Below the pieces are notes generated by a model. It made no database searches. It had not been told where the DNA came from and saw only the letters and a program-made list of their open reading frames with translations. 40,205 nt of DNA from Lachnospiraceae bacterium. Its GTDB lineage: Bacteria; Bacillota; Clostridia; Lachnospirales; Lachnospiraceae. Each line of letters begins with the position of its first letter. Positions within the stretch are counted from its first letter, which is position 1. The position numbers and the translations under genes were made by a program. The DNA lies in contig JAQVCT010000023.1 in NCBI GenBank assembly GCA_028689655.1, forward strand, positions 1-40,205, in the 5' to 3' direction. Positions 16,904 to 25,645 of this stretch are shown one piece after another.

Positions 16904-18328
16904 ATGAATTGTTATAATTGTGGATGTCGTTTATCAGAAAAGAACTTTTGTACCAGCTGCGGTGCAGATGTGGCTGTGTATAAAAAGATTATTCATATCT
17001 CGAATCGGTTCTATAATGATGGACTGGAGAAAGCAAATGTAAGAGACTTGTCCGGTGCAATCATCAGTTTGAGACAAAGTCTGAAGTTCAATAAGAACAG
17101 CATCAAAGCGAGAAATCTGCTGGGACTTGTGTATTTTGAATCAGGTGAGGTAGTCGCAGCGTTAAGTGAGTGGGTCATCAGCAAGAATATCCGTGCGGAG
17201 AAGAATGTGGCGGATGACTACATCAATGCCATACAGGCGAATCCCACACGGTTAGACACCATTAACCAGACCATCAAGAAATACAATCAGGCATTGGTAT
17301 ACTGCTGTCAGGACAGTCTGGATCTGGCAGTGATCCAATTAAAAAAAGTATTGTCCCTGAATCCCAAATTTGTCCGTGCACACCAATTGCTGGCACTGAT
17401 CTATATCAAATCGGAAGAACTGGAGAAGGCGCGACGGGAATTAGAGAAATGTCTTGCGGTGGATGCCAATAATACCACCACACTTCGTTACCTGAAGGAG
17501 ATCAACAGTGTAAGTGCCCTGGATGGTGACAGAGGACAGTCAGCCAAAGAAAAAAGAAAATCCAGTGAGGATGTCATCCGCTATCAGAGTGGAAACGAGA
17601 CCATCATTCAGCCAATGAATGTCAAGGAACAGACAGGTTTTTCTTCCATTTTTAATATTATTATCGGTGGGGTGATCGGATTGGCAGTTGCATGTTTTCT
17701 CATCCTGCCGGCACGTATCAGTGCGGCAAAGGTAGACATGAACGCGGAGTTAAAGTCCGTGAGCGAGCAGTCCGATGTGAAGAGCTCCACCATCGCAGAG
17801 CTGCAGCAGCAGGTGAAGACTTTGACCTCCTCCAATGGAGAGTTGAAAAATCAGGTAAGCTCCTATGAGGGTGACAGCGGTACCCTCCAGGCGGGCAATA
17901 ACCTCATCAAGGCGGCCCAGCTCTATATTGCAGATCCTTCCAAGGTGGAGGATATCGCCAATGTACTTGCCAATATTGATATGGAAAATAACGGGGAGAA
18001 TATCTCCAGAGAATTCCAGAGCCTGTACACCACACTGATGGATGATATCGGGCCGAAGGTGTCTGCCACCTATTACAGTACCGGATATGCCGCATATAAA
18101 AAGGGTGACTATGCCAATGCCATCACAGATCTGACAAAGGCATTTGATTTTGATAATACCAATATAGAAGCCTTATATAATCTGGGTAATTCCTATGATA
18201 AGAACGGAGATACCGCCAATGCACAGAAGACTTATGCTAAACTGATCGAGTTATTCCCGGATACAGAGCGGGCGAAGAGAGCGGAAGCGAACATTGCACA
18301 ATTAAATGCCCAGGATGAAGAACAGTAA
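16904..18328 (+). CDS. Zinc-ribbon, TPR and transmembrane protein
   Basis: This 474-aa protein has several modules. Residues 3-21 form a zinc ribbon (CYNCGCRLSEKNFCTSCG). Residues about 30-200 contain TPR-like helical repeats (AIISLRQSLKFNKNSIKARN; AHQLLALIYIKSEELEKARR). A single transmembrane segment lies near residues 248-270 (FNIIIGGVIGLAVACFLILP). A coiled coil (SEQSDVKSSTIAELQQQVKTL) follows, and the C-terminus carries two further TPRs (YAAYKKGDYANAITDLTKAF). The N-terminus is probably cytoplasmic and the TPR tail external, which suggests a scaffold for envelope proteins. It is the last gene of the fapA-folC unit and is followed by a strong terminator. No specific function is assignable. 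Confidence 0.82.
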   Translation: MNCYNCGCRLSEKNFCTSCGADVAVYKKIIHISNRFYNDGLEKANVRDLSGAIISLRQSLKFNKNSIKARNLLGLVYFESGEVVAALSEWVISKNIRAEKNVADDYINAIQANPTRLDTINQTIKKYNQALVYCCQDSLDLAVIQLKKVLSLNPKFVRAHQLLALIYIKSEELEKARRELEKCLAVDANNTTTLRYLKEINSVSALDGDRGQSAKEKRKSSEDVIRYQSGNETIIQPMNVKEQTGFSSIFNIIIGGVIGLAVACFLILPARISAAKVDMNAELKSVSEQSDVKSSTIAELQQQVKTLTSSNGELKNQVSSYEGDSGTLQAGNNLIKAAQLYIADPSKVEDIANVLANIDMENNGENISREFQSLYTTLMDDIGPKVSATYYSTGYAAYKKGDYANAITDLTKAFDFDNTNIEALYNLGNSYDKNGDTANAQKTYAKLIELFPDTERAKRAEANIAQLNAQDEEQ

Positions 18329-18351
18329 ATAAATTACAGAAGAATGTATAG

Positions 18352-18401
18352 AAAAAGACAAAAGATGACATGCTATAAGTATGTCTTCTTTTGTCTTTTT
18401 T
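18352..18401 (+). terminator. Strong intrinsic terminator
   Basis: AAAAGACAAAAGATGACAT pairs with ATGTCTTCTTTTGTCTTTT, followed by TT. It separates the TPR gene from the sporulation cluster. Confidence 0.92.
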
Positions 18402-18404
18402 GCG

Positions 18405-18442
18405 CGATTAAGCAGACTGCAGGCCTTGAGTCTGTCTAATCG
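18405..18442. other. Hairpin upstream of spoIIAA
   Basis: CGATTAAGCAGACT (18405-18418) pairs with AGTCTGTCTAATCG (18429-18442). No U-tract follows. It lies 47 bp before spoIIAA where a promoter would be expected; I could not identify a sigma-H consensus around it. Confidence 0.55.
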
Positions 18443-18489
18443 AACAGTGATTACATCTACATGACAAAGTGTGAGGAAAGGGGTATGGA

Positions 18490-18798
18490 ATGGAAGAGGA
18501 TTTTAAGGTAATTGAGAATTATTTGATGGTGAGGATGCCGGAGGAGCTGGACCATCACAAGTCCGTGGCAATTCGGGAGACGGCGGATCGAATGATCCTG
18601 CGGGAGGACGTGAAAAACATTGTGTTTGATTTCGAGGATACCAGATTCATGGACAGTTCGGGAATCGGCGTGATCATGGGACGATATAAGACGATCCACT
18701 GTCTGGGCGGACAGGTATTTGCCATCCATGCGGATGGGCAGATCAAGCGTATCCTCAGGATGTCCGGATTAAAGGGAATTATCGAGGTGTTGGATTAG
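18490..18798 (+). CDS. spoIIAA: Anti-sigma-F factor antagonist SpoIIAA
   Basis: This 102-aa STAS-domain protein releases sigma-F from SpoIIAB in the forespore. The phosphorylatable serine lies in FMDSSGIGVIMGRY (about residues 55-60), the conserved SpoIIAA site. SpoIIE would dephosphorylate it and SpoIIAB would phosphorylate it. The Shine-Dalgarno AGGAAAGGGG lies just before ATG 18490. spoIIAB and sigF follow in the canonical order. In this position and with this motif the assignment is secure. Confidence 0.96.
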   Translation: MEEDFKVIENYLMVRMPEELDHHKSVAIRETADRMILREDVKNIVFDFEDTRFMDSSGIGVIMGRYKTIHCLGGQVFAIHADGQIKRILRMSGLKGIIEVLD

Positions 18799-18875
18799 CA
18801 TATGGTAAGTGGTATGGTGTGTTTGCAGGAGAAACATGTGAACAGAAAAATAGGAGATTGAGAGGAAGTAGAATC

Positions 18876-19328
18876 GTGGAAAAAAAGAAGAACGAGATGA
18901 AGATAGAGTTTGATGCAAGATCGGAAAACGAAGGATTTGCCAGAGTGGCGGTGGCAGCTTTTATGTCGTCCCTGGATCCCACCCTGGAGGAGATTGCAGA
19001 CGTAAAGACCGCGGTTTCGGAGGCGGTGACCAATTCCATTATCCATGGATATGAGGAGCAGGAAGGAAAGGTATACATAGTCTGTGAGATGACGGGGGAC
19101 GTATTACAGGTAAGTGTGGAGGATCAGGGAAAGGGCATCCCCGATATTGAAAAAGCCATGGAACCCTTATATACCACCAAACCGGAGATGGATCGTTCCG
19201 GGATGGGATTCTCTTTTATGGAAGCTTTTATGGATCACCTGGAGGTGGCATCAGAAGTGGGAAAGGGGACGCGGATAGAGATGTGGAAAAAGATCGGTAC
19301 GACACCCTGGCTCGGGGAAGAGGAATAG
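18876..19328 (+). CDS. spoIIAB: Anti-sigma-F factor SpoIIAB
   Basis: This serine kinase and anti-sigma factor (about 150 aa) holds sigma-F inactive and phosphorylates SpoIIAA. GHKL ATPase motifs are visible: the N-box EAVTNSIIHGY, the G1 box VEDQGKGIPD and the G2-type stretch TTKPEMDRSGMGFSFMEAF. GTG 18876 is chosen because AGAGGAAG lies about 7 nt upstream and EKKKNEMKIEFDARSENE matches the family N-terminus. The longer frame from ATG 18819 would add an unrelated tail. sigF starts 3 nt after the stop. Confidence 0.95.
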   Translation: MEKKKNEMKIEFDARSENEGFARVAVAAFMSSLDPTLEEIADVKTAVSEAVTNSIIHGYEEQEGKVYIVCEMTGDVLQVSVEDQGKGIPDIEKAMEPLYTTKPEMDRSGMGFSFMEAFMDHLEVASEVGKGTRIEMWKKIGTTPWLGEEE

Positions 19329-19331
19329 CAA

Positions 19332-20051
19332 TTGGACACGGCAGTATTGATTGCAAAGGCGCAGGAAGGAGATAAGACAGCACGGGAAACACTGATAGAA
19401 AATAACCTGGGACTGGTTCACCACATTGTGAAACGTTTCTGGGGACGAGGGGTGGATATGGAGGATCTCTTTCAGATTGGAAGTATCGGGCTCATGAAAG
19501 CAATTGATAAATTTGATCTGTCCTACGATGTGAAATTCTCCACCTATGCAGTACCTATGATAAGCGGGGAGATCAAGCGGTTTCTAAGGGATGACGGGAT
19601 GGTGAAGATCAGCCGTTCCATCAAGGAGAATGGATGGAAGATCAAGCAGGCGAAGGAACGGCTGGGACATGAACTGGGACGGGATGCCACCATACAGGAG
19701 ATTTCTAAAATGACACAACTGTCAGAAGATGACATTGTCATGGCCATGGAAGCCAATGTGGAGGTGGAATCTCTGTACAAAAGTGTCTATCAGGCGGAAG
19801 GGAATGAGATCTTTCTGGTGGACAAGCTGCCCATGGAGCGGGATGCCCATGAGGAACTGGTGAATCATCTCCTGCTGTCACAGCTGATGGATGGACTGGG
19901 GGAACAGGAGCGAAGGCTGATCAGACTGCGGTACTATGAGAATCGGACACAGGTGCAGGTGGCAGAACTGCTCCACATCAGCCAGGTACAGGTCTCCAGA
20001 CTGGAGAAGAAAATCTTAAAAGAAATGCGAAGCCAGGTTGATAATGGATAG
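19332..20051 (+). CDS. sigF: RNA polymerase sigma-F factor
   Basis: This 239-aa sporulation sigma factor directs early forespore transcription. Region 2 reads VKRFWGRGVDMEDLFQIGSIGLMKAIDKFDLSYDVKFSTYAVPMI, the usual sigma-70 core-binding and -10 recognition part, and GEIKRFLRDDG is typical of SigF/SigG. Region 4 is the HTH near NRTQVQVAELLHISQVQVSRLEKKIL. It starts with TTG 19332 behind GAAGAGGAA, only 3 nt after the spoIIAB stop, so translation is coupled. What follows is not a further sporulation gene but an AT-rich two-component system. Confidence 0.96.
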   Translation: MDTAVLIAKAQEGDKTARETLIENNLGLVHHIVKRFWGRGVDMEDLFQIGSIGLMKAIDKFDLSYDVKFSTYAVPMISGEIKRFLRDDGMVKISRSIKENGWKIKQAKERLGHELGRDATIQEISKMTQLSEDDIVMAMEANVEVESLYKSVYQAEGNEIFLVDKLPMERDAHEELVNHLLLSQLMDGLGEQERRLIRLRYYENRTQVQVAELLHISQVQVSRLEKKILKEMRSQVDNG

Positions 20052-20090
20052 TTTCCTTATATTGGAAGGCAGGAGAAAGGAGTAGCATAA

Positions 20091-20119
20091 TTGCATTATA
20101 AAGCGAACAATGCTAAAAT
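20091..20119 (+). promoter_or_regulatory. Candidate promoter of the sensor operon
   Basis: TTGCAT (20091-20096), 17 bp, TAAAAT (20114-20119), with TGC just before the -10 (extended -10). This gives a start near 20126 and a leader of about 50 nt. The TATAAT at 20157 is too close to the start codon to serve. Confidence 0.6.
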
Positions 20120-20177
20120 TATCTGGCAAACATTTGGGGATATGAAATTTGTTTTATATAATGTGGAAGGATATCTG

Positions 20178-21788
20178 GTGAGACGAATGAGAAAGGTTAT
20201 TATTGCTGACGATGAAGCCAAAGTGTGTCTGTTAATAGAGCATCTGGTCGACTGGGAAAAAATGGATATGGAAATGATAGGTGTGGTACATGACGGTAAG
20301 GAAGCATATGAAATGATATGTGATAGAAAGCCTGATATTGTCATCACGGATATCAGAATGCCAACTTATGACGGAATAGAATTGATAAAAAGGACAAAAG
20401 AAATCTTACCAAATACATATTTTGTGATCGTAAGCGGATATAACCATTTTGAATATGCACAAAGTGCTATTAAATATGGGGCGGAGGATTATTTATTAAA
20501 ACCTTTGAAAAAGAAAGAACTGGAAAATACACTAAGAAAAATTACGGAAAAAGATAATGAATATGTAAATAGTGTAAATGAAAAAATACAGTTAAAAGAA
20601 CGTCTGCAATATTCGGAGGAAAAGAATAAGCAGAATTTTCTGGTGGATATATTGACGCAAAAGATCACGAATCTTGAGAATATCAATCATGTTAACAGGG
20701 AATACTCCTGCGAATTTAAAGAGGGATTCTATTTCACCATTGTAGTGAGTCCTTATCTTGGATGTAAACACAATAATGAAGAAATGTATCAATTACTGTT
20801 AAATAAATTATTACATATGTTTGATGAGATAGTAAGGGAGTATTCTTGTGAACGGGTGTCTGTTATATGGAAAAAGTCGGTTATTTTATTTGTGAATGCA
20901 CAGGAAAATGTGGAAGAAGCATTGATTAAAAGAATCAATCGGGCAAAGCTTGACATAATGAAATTGAATGATATTTTTGACAGTGTGGATGTGGTTGTTG
21001 GAATAAGCAATGTATTTAAGGAATGGAACAGGATATCTGACAGCTTGGAAGAAGCGCAGAAAGCAATTAAGAACAGAGTGATGAATCCCAATTCCTATAT
21101 TATAATGATGAAAGATTGTCCGGAAATGTCAATTAAGGAAGAAATCATAGAGAAAAATTTTCGCACTAATTTTTTAGGATATCTGGAGAGAATGGACGTA
21201 GACAGGATTCACGAAGAAATTATCAGGGTTGGGAATAAACTTAGCAAGAGTAAAATGGATGGTCAAGCTATTTATGAGTGTTATATAGAGTTAGTGAATA
21301 CCATATGTTTTGGGGCAAAAAATTATATGGGAAATTACAAATTTCCGGAGGCTGCATATTTTGAGATGGTGTATGATGATATGCAATCATTAAAAGAAAT
21401 ATTTTCCTGGCTTGGGGATTTTGTAAAATCGGAACTTACTCAATATATGAATGATAAGAAAGAGCAAAATTATAAGCCAATCAGAGAAGCAAAGCAGTAT
21501 ATCAATGATTATTTTAATCAATCTATTTCATTGGAATATGTGAGTACTATGGTAGGATTTAATCCTGCATATTTCTCCACATTATTTAAAAGGGAAACGG
21601 GTAAGAATTTTACGGAATATATTGTGGAGGTCAGAATGCAAAATGCAAAACAACTTCTTACCCAGACGAATATGGACATTGTAAGTGTGGCAAATGAAGT
21701 GGGATATACAGATATAAAGTACTTTTCAAAAATCTTTAAGAAAGCAACTGGAGTTAATCCAAGCGAGTATAGGAGATTGTATGGCTAA
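20178..21788 (+). CDS. Response regulator, receiver + AraC-type HTH (YesN-like)
   Basis: This two-component response regulator is about 536 aa. The receiver domain starts RRMRKVIIADDEA and has the phosphoacceptor Asp in DIVITDIRMP (about residue 58) and a later LLKPLKKKEL switch lysine. A variable middle of about 270 residues leads to a C-terminal AraC/XylS DNA-binding domain (YVSTMVGFNPAYFSTLFKRE...VANEVGYTDIKYFSKIFKKATG). GTG 20178 has GGAAGG 7 nt upstream and is preferred. TTG 20091, preceded by a good AAAGGAG, would add 29 unusual residues and may be a relic of a gene that once followed sigF. The stop overlaps the kinase start (ATGGCTAA). It probably activates the downstream mgl operon. 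Confidence 0.92.
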   Translation: MRRMRKVIIADDEAKVCLLIEHLVDWEKMDMEMIGVVHDGKEAYEMICDRKPDIVITDIRMPTYDGIELIKRTKEILPNTYFVIVSGYNHFEYAQSAIKYGAEDYLLKPLKKKELENTLRKITEKDNEYVNSVNEKIQLKERLQYSEEKNKQNFLVDILTQKITNLENINHVNREYSCEFKEGFYFTIVVSPYLGCKHNNEEMYQLLLNKLLHMFDEIVREYSCERVSVIWKKSVILFVNAQENVEEALIKRINRAKLDIMKLNDIFDSVDVVVGISNVFKEWNRISDSLEEAQKAIKNRVMNPNSYIIMMKDCPEMSIKEEIIEKNFRTNFLGYLERMDVDRIHEEIIRVGNKLSKSKMDGQAIYECYIELVNTICFGAKNYMGNYKFPEAAYFEMVYDDMQSLKEIFSWLGDFVKSELTQYMNDKKEQNYKPIREAKQYINDYFNQSISLEYVSTMVGFNPAYFSTLFKRETGKNFTEYIVEVRMQNAKQLLTQTNMDIVSVANEVGYTDIKYFSKIFKKATGVNPSEYRRLYG

Positions 21789-22806
21789 GAAAAAAAATTA
21801 CTATGTAACACAAGTAATTAAAATTACATTTTTTCTTTATGTGTTAAGTATTTTCATGACAATATTTGGATTTGTTTTGATTTTCAGGGATAAGTTATTA
21901 CATAAAAATATGATGATCATTATGGCAGCTTTTGCAGTGTTATTTTTTTTAATCCTATGGGATGTCATAGAAAAAAATGTGATAAAGCGGTATCGTATAT
22001 ATAAAGAATTATTCAGAGAATTTACGGATGGCCAGATATATAAAGAATTAATGGAAAAATCCTGTGATGTGTTTCCAAATCTGGATGGAGTCTTACTTAG
22101 ATTTGATGATTTGGTGGACCGGAATAAAACAATTCAATTATCCACGAAGCAGGCAGAATTTCTGGCATTGCAAAATCAGATCAATCCACATTTCTTATAT
22201 AACACTCTGGATGCGATTAGAGGTGACGCACTTTGTGCAGGTATGGATAATATAGCGGATATAACAGAAGCGCTTTCTACATTTTTTAGATATACCATTA
22301 CGGAAGTAGGTAATTTAGTTACATTAGAGGATGAACTTGAGAATATAGACAACTATTTTACGATACAGAAATATCGATTTGGAGATAAACTGAAGATACA
22401 TATTGATATCGAAGAAGATGATGAAATCTTACAATTACAATGTCCCAAATTAATGCTTCAGCCAATCGTAGAAAATGCAATATTTCATGGGCTGGAGAAA
22501 AAGAATAAGGGAGGAATCGTGTCTATTGACTTTGATGTATCAGACAGTCGTGTAGTAATTAATGTAAGAGATGACGGAATCGGGATTGATGAGGATACAC
22601 TTAATAAAATAAATCAGAAACTTGATCATATATCAATGGGATACATTGTGGATGAAGGGAAACATAAATCTGGAATTGCATTGAATAATGTGTGCCGCAG
22701 GATAAAACTTTTGTTCGGAGAGGAATATGGTATACATATTTACAGTATGCAGGGACTGGGTACACAGGCATGTATTTCGCTCCCCATGTTAAAAGGGAAA
22801 AAATAA
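21781..22806 (+). CDS. YesM/LytS-type sensor histidine kinase without large sensor domain
   Basis: This 341-aa membrane histidine kinase has two transmembrane segments (about 13-35 and 44-63) joined by only about 8 exposed residues (RDKLLHKN). It has no extracellular ligand-binding domain, unlike most YesM-type kinases (about 580-600 aa). The phosphoacceptor His is in LQNQINPHFLYNTLDA (about residue 137), the His_kinase family motif. The HATPase_c domain has PIVENAIFHGLEKK (N box) and VRDDGIGIDE (G1). Translation is coupled to the regulator by an 8-nt overlap. The pseudo-ATPase gene starts 4 nt after its stop. With no sensor of its own, it probably receives signal from a partner protein. Confidence 0.93.
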   Translation: MAKKKNYYVTQVIKITFFLYVLSIFMTIFGFVLIFRDKLLHKNMMIIMAAFAVLFFLILWDVIEKNVIKRYRIYKELFREFTDGQIYKELMEKSCDVFPNLDGVLLRFDDLVDRNKTIQLSTKQAEFLALQNQINPHFLYNTLDAIRGDALCAGMDNIADITEALSTFFRYTITEVGNLVTLEDELENIDNYFTIQKYRFGDKLKIHIDIEEDDEILQLQCPKLMLQPIVENAIFHGLEKKNKGGIVSIDFDVSDSRVVINVRDDGIGIDEDTLNKINQKLDHISMGYIVDEGKHKSGIALNNVCRRIKLLFGEEYGIHIYSMQGLGTQACISLPMLKGKK

Positions 22807-22810
22807 TAAG

Positions 22811-24283
22811 ATGATAAAAAAGGAATTATTATTAATCGAGAATGGTGTAATAAAAGAAAAAAACAGCAATATCTTTGATGGATTGAATTTTGAACTTTAT
22901 TACAATGAAATAGTAGGTTTTATCTTTGACAGTATGTCTGAGAAAAACACTTTTTTGAATTTGTTTCGGGGGAAATTATCATTAAGCAGTGGCTGGCTGT
23001 TCATTCAGGGGAAAAAAGTGAATTTACAGCAATTCAGTCAATTATTAACAGATGTTTCTATTATTGAAAAGAATACAAAGCTCATAGGAACGCTGACAGC
23101 GGGAGAAAATGTGTTTCTGTTCAAAGACAGGAGAAAATTTTTATTTGGAAATAAATACGCATTGCAGTTAAAGCACATAAGCGAGGAGTTTGAAATTCCT
23201 TTTTCACTGGATATACCAATTAGGAAAATGAATGAGCTGGAAAGAATAGAGGTCGAATTGCTAAAGGCTTATGTGGAGAAGAAAAAGATCGTTATTTTTG
23301 CAGATATTTCGGGAGTTATAAAATCCAGTGATTATGATATTGTATTTAAGATTATGAAAAAAATGAGAGACAGTGGAATGACCTTCATAGTCATAGAATC
23401 CTTTGAGGATATTGTCTTTGATTGGACTGAAAAAATAGTAGTGGTCAGAAATGGAAAAACTGCTGGCGTTGTGTATTCTGACACAGTAAACAGACAAAAA
23501 CTTTACCAGGCACTTTTGGGAAACCATAGAAAGGTAAATACTGAAAAAGTTCTTCCACTGAAGGGTGATGTCCGTTCGAAGGGAACAGAATGCGTACTGG
23601 AATTTAAGAACGTTACAACATCTATATTGAGGGACATTTCTTTCTCACTGGAGGCTGGTGAAGTATTGAAAGTTCTCTTCATGGATGAGGAAAGCTGTAA
23701 TGCAATTGAGAGTGTGCTAAAGGGTCAAACTAAAGTTTTAGAAGGAAATATTTATATTAATCATAGAAAACAACAAATAGGAAGTATTTCCCAGGCCATG
23801 AAAAAGGGAATCTGTTTTGTAGAAGAGATTCCACACGAAAATATGTTATTCGAAAATATGAGCGTAAGAGACAATCTTGCGATTGCTTTAGCGAAAAAGA
23901 CACCCATGGTATGGGCACGAAGAAGATATTCTAAAAGTGTGGACATCGCAGCAAACGATTATTTTGAGGAGAAGATTTCGGATAAAAAGCTTAAAAAGAT
24001 CAATGCAGAAAAATTATTACATATCGTTTTTTTAAAATGGCTTCTGTACAATCCAAGAGTGGTAGTGTTCATTCATCCGTTTATTGAAATAGATATTCAT
24101 CTGAAGGAAATCACCTTGGAAATTATGAAGGAGATGCAGCTGAGGGGAATTGCGATCATTATATTAACATCCAAACTTTCGGAAATTGATAAGATAGATG
24201 GTGATACACTTATAATTAGAAATGGAAAATGTATCGATGAAGATTCGATGTACCAAAGTTTGTATGGTGGAGATGGTGTTTAA
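22811..24283 (+). CDS. Catalytically degenerate RbsA/MglA-like tandem ABC protein (pseudo-ATPase)
   Basis: This 490-aa protein has the length, two-domain layout and many framework residues of sugar ABC ATPases (e.g. IIVEGFxDI-like and VRNGK...). Every nucleotide motif is altered. Domain 1 Walker A reads GFIFDSMSEKNTFL in place of GxxGxGKST, the signature position KMNELERIE and Walker B IVIFADISG. In domain 2 the typical GLVGSKRT reads [17 protein letters not shown] reads INAEKLLH and LLLDEPT reads VVFIHPF. There are no frameshifts, so it appears selected. It sits between the kinase (4 nt upstream) and a terminator whose left arm lies in its last codons. I infer a signalling or docking subunit rather than a transporter motor. 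It may be a divergent duplicate of mglA at 25646. Confidence 0.85.
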   Translation: MIKKELLLIENGVIKEKNSNIFDGLNFELYYNEIVGFIFDSMSEKNTFLNLFRGKLSLSSGWLFIQGKKVNLQQFSQLLTDVSIIEKNTKLIGTLTAGENVFLFKDRRKFLFGNKYALQLKHISEEFEIPFSLDIPIRKMNELERIEVELLKAYVEKKKIVIFADISGVIKSSDYDIVFKIMKKMRDSGMTFIVIESFEDIVFDWTEKIVVVRNGKTAGVVYSDTVNRQKLYQALLGNHRKVNTEKVLPLKGDVRSKGTECVLEFKNVTTSILRDISFSLEAGEVLKVLFMDEESCNAIESVLKGQTKVLEGNIYINHRKQQIGSISQAMKKGICFVEEIPHENMLFENMSVRDNLAIALAKKTPMVWARRRYSKSVDIAANDYFEEKISDKKLKKINAEKLLHIVFLKWLLYNPRVVVFIHPFIEIDIHLKEITLEIMKEMQLRGIAIIILTSKLSEIDKIDGDTLIIRNGKCIDEDSMYQSLYGGDGV

Positions 24284-24317
24284 AAGTTATATTAAATAAA
24301 ACACCATCTCCTTTTTT
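24269..24317 (+). terminator. Terminator of the sensor operon
   Basis: GGAGATGGTGTTT (24269-24281, inside the last codons of the pseudo-ATPase gene) pairs perfectly with AAACACCATCTCC (24299-24311), followed by TTTTTT. Confidence 0.95.
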
Positions 24318-24339
24318 GTGTGCATATTCACAACATCCA

Positions 24340-24366
24340 AAAATCATCCCCCCAAATCTAAAATCA
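24340..24366 (+). promoter_or_regulatory. Candidate AraC-type regulator binding repeats
   Basis: Two AAAATCA direct repeats (24340-24346 and 24360-24366) are spaced 20 bp, about two helical turns, and end 5 bp before the -35 box. This is the usual arrangement of activator half-sites of AraC-family regulators. The regulator at 20178 is the obvious candidate. Inferred. Confidence 0.45.
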
Positions 24367-24371
24367 ACAAG

Positions 24372-24400
24372 TTGAGGGAAATGGGAATAATTCATATAAT
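24372..24400 (+). promoter_or_regulatory. Promoter of the mgl/glycosidase operon
   Basis: TTGAGG (24372-24377), 17 bp, TATAAT (24395-24400). The imperfect -35 fits an activator-dependent promoter. Confidence 0.8.
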
Positions 24401-24440
24401 AAACATACAAATTAAACAAAAACAAGGGAGGTTACAAGAA

Positions 24441-25571
24441 ATGAAAAGAAAAGTGATTAGCATGTTATTAGCAACAACAATGGTAATGTCATTACTGGCG
24501 GGATGTGGAAGTTCTTCCACGGAAACAACTGAAACGGATACCGCAGAAGGAACAGCGGCAGAGGAGACAGTGGAGGCAGCAGAGGAGACAGAAAATGCAG
24601 GAGAATTACCTATTTTGGGAGCAGGGATCTATTCCTCTTCTGATAATTTTAATTCCTATATCGGAAAAGCAATTGTGAATGCAAGCAATGGAGTATTTCA
24701 GACAAATATTGATGATGGACAAAATGATCAGTCTACGCAGAATAATCAAATCGATACCATGTTAGCAAAAGGTGCTTCCTGCATTGCGGTTTCAGTTGTA
24801 GATGTTACGGCAGCTTCGAACATTATTGACAAATGTAAAGAAGCAGGGAACGTCCCTATTATTTTCTTCAACAAAGAGATTACAGATCAAACGCTATTGG
24901 CTGGCTACGATAACTGTTATCAGGTAACATCAACTGGTGGGGATTACGGTGCTGCTATTCAAGGGCAGATGATCGTGGATTACTGGAAGTCACATCCGGA
25001 AATGGACAAAAACGGAGATGGAAAATTACAACTGATTGATATCATGGGTGATCCTGGACATACAGCATCACAACCACGAGCTGATTATGTGAAATCAACA
25101 ATCGAGGATGGTGGAGTTGCATTAGATTTACTTGAAGAAGATACAGGCATGTGGGATACAGCCAAAGCAAAAGAAAAAATGGATGCATGGGTTTCTAAAT
25201 ATGGTAATGAAATCGAATGTATCGTTGCAGGAAATGATGCAATGGCCCTGGGAGCATTACAGTCTGTAGAGGCTGCTGGATTTAATGCGGAAGGTCCTGA
25301 CGGAGAACAATATATTCCAATTATCGGAATTGATGCATTACCGGAAATGCTTGATAAGATTGAAAGTGGAGAAGTAATGGGATCTGTTTTACAGGATGCA
25401 AAGACACAGGGACAGACAATCGTCAAAATGGCACAGAATTTAACAGATGGAAAAGATGTATTGGATGGCGTTGCGTTTGAACTGGAAGATGGGGCAAAGG
25501 CTATTCGTGTTCCATATGCAGCAATTACAAAAGATAATCTTGATGTGGCAAAATCAACATACGCAGAATAA
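24441..25571 (+). CDS. mglB: Galactose-type sugar-binding lipoprotein (MglB-like)
   Basis: This 376-aa periplasmic-binding-protein-type lipoprotein catches a sugar for the MglAC transporter outside the membrane. The signal peptide [21 protein letters not shown] ends in a lipobox (LLAGC), followed by an acidic Ser/Thr/Glu-rich linker. A calcium-binding loop typical of galactose/glucose-binding proteins, DKNGDGKLQ, lies at about residue 189 and is followed by [35 protein letters not shown] is the usual hinge and ligand region. AGGGAGG precedes ATG 24441. The Ca-loop makes galactose or glucose, or a small galactoside, the likely ligand. Ligand identity is inferred. Confidence 0.9.
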   Translation: MKRKVISMLLATTMVMSLLAGCGSSSTETTETDTAEGTAAEETVEAAEETENAGELPILGAGIYSSSDNFNSYIGKAIVNASNGVFQTNIDDGQNDQSTQNNQIDTMLAKGASCIAVSVVDVTAASNIIDKCKEAGNVPIIFFNKEITDQTLLAGYDNCYQVTSTGGDYGAAIQGQMIVDYWKSHPEMDKNGDGKLQLIDIMGDPGHTASQPRADYVKSTIEDGGVALDLLEEDTGMWDTAKAKEKMDAWVSKYGNEIECIVAGNDAMALGALQSVEAAGFNAEGPDGEQYIPIIGIDALPEMLDKIESGEVMGSVLQDAKTQGQTIVKMAQNLTDGKDVLDGVAFELEDGAKAIRVPYAAITKDNLDVAKSTYAE

Positions 25572-25582
25572 AAGAACAAAGA

Positions 25583-25620
25583 ACACATTTTGCAGGAGAA
25601 CAAGCTTCTGCAAAATGTGT
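25583..25620 (+). other. Perfect 13-bp hairpin between mglB and mglA
   Basis: ACACATTTTGCAG (25583-25595) pairs with CTGCAAAATGTGT (25608-25620) across a 12-nt loop. No U-tract follows. Such stems after binding-protein genes often protect the upstream mRNA and raise binding protein over ATPase. Effect inferred. Confidence 0.8.
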
Positions 25621-25645
25621 AAATAACAGAAAAGAGGAGCAAGGA

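Noticed and set aside
20157..20162. TATAAT as promoter of the response regulator
   Set aside because: Transcription would start inside the ribosome site, leaving no usable leader.
20091..20177. Extended N-terminus of the response regulator from TTG 20091
   Set aside because: Despite the good AAAGGAG, the extra 29 residues do not resemble any receiver domain start, and a candidate promoter overlaps them.
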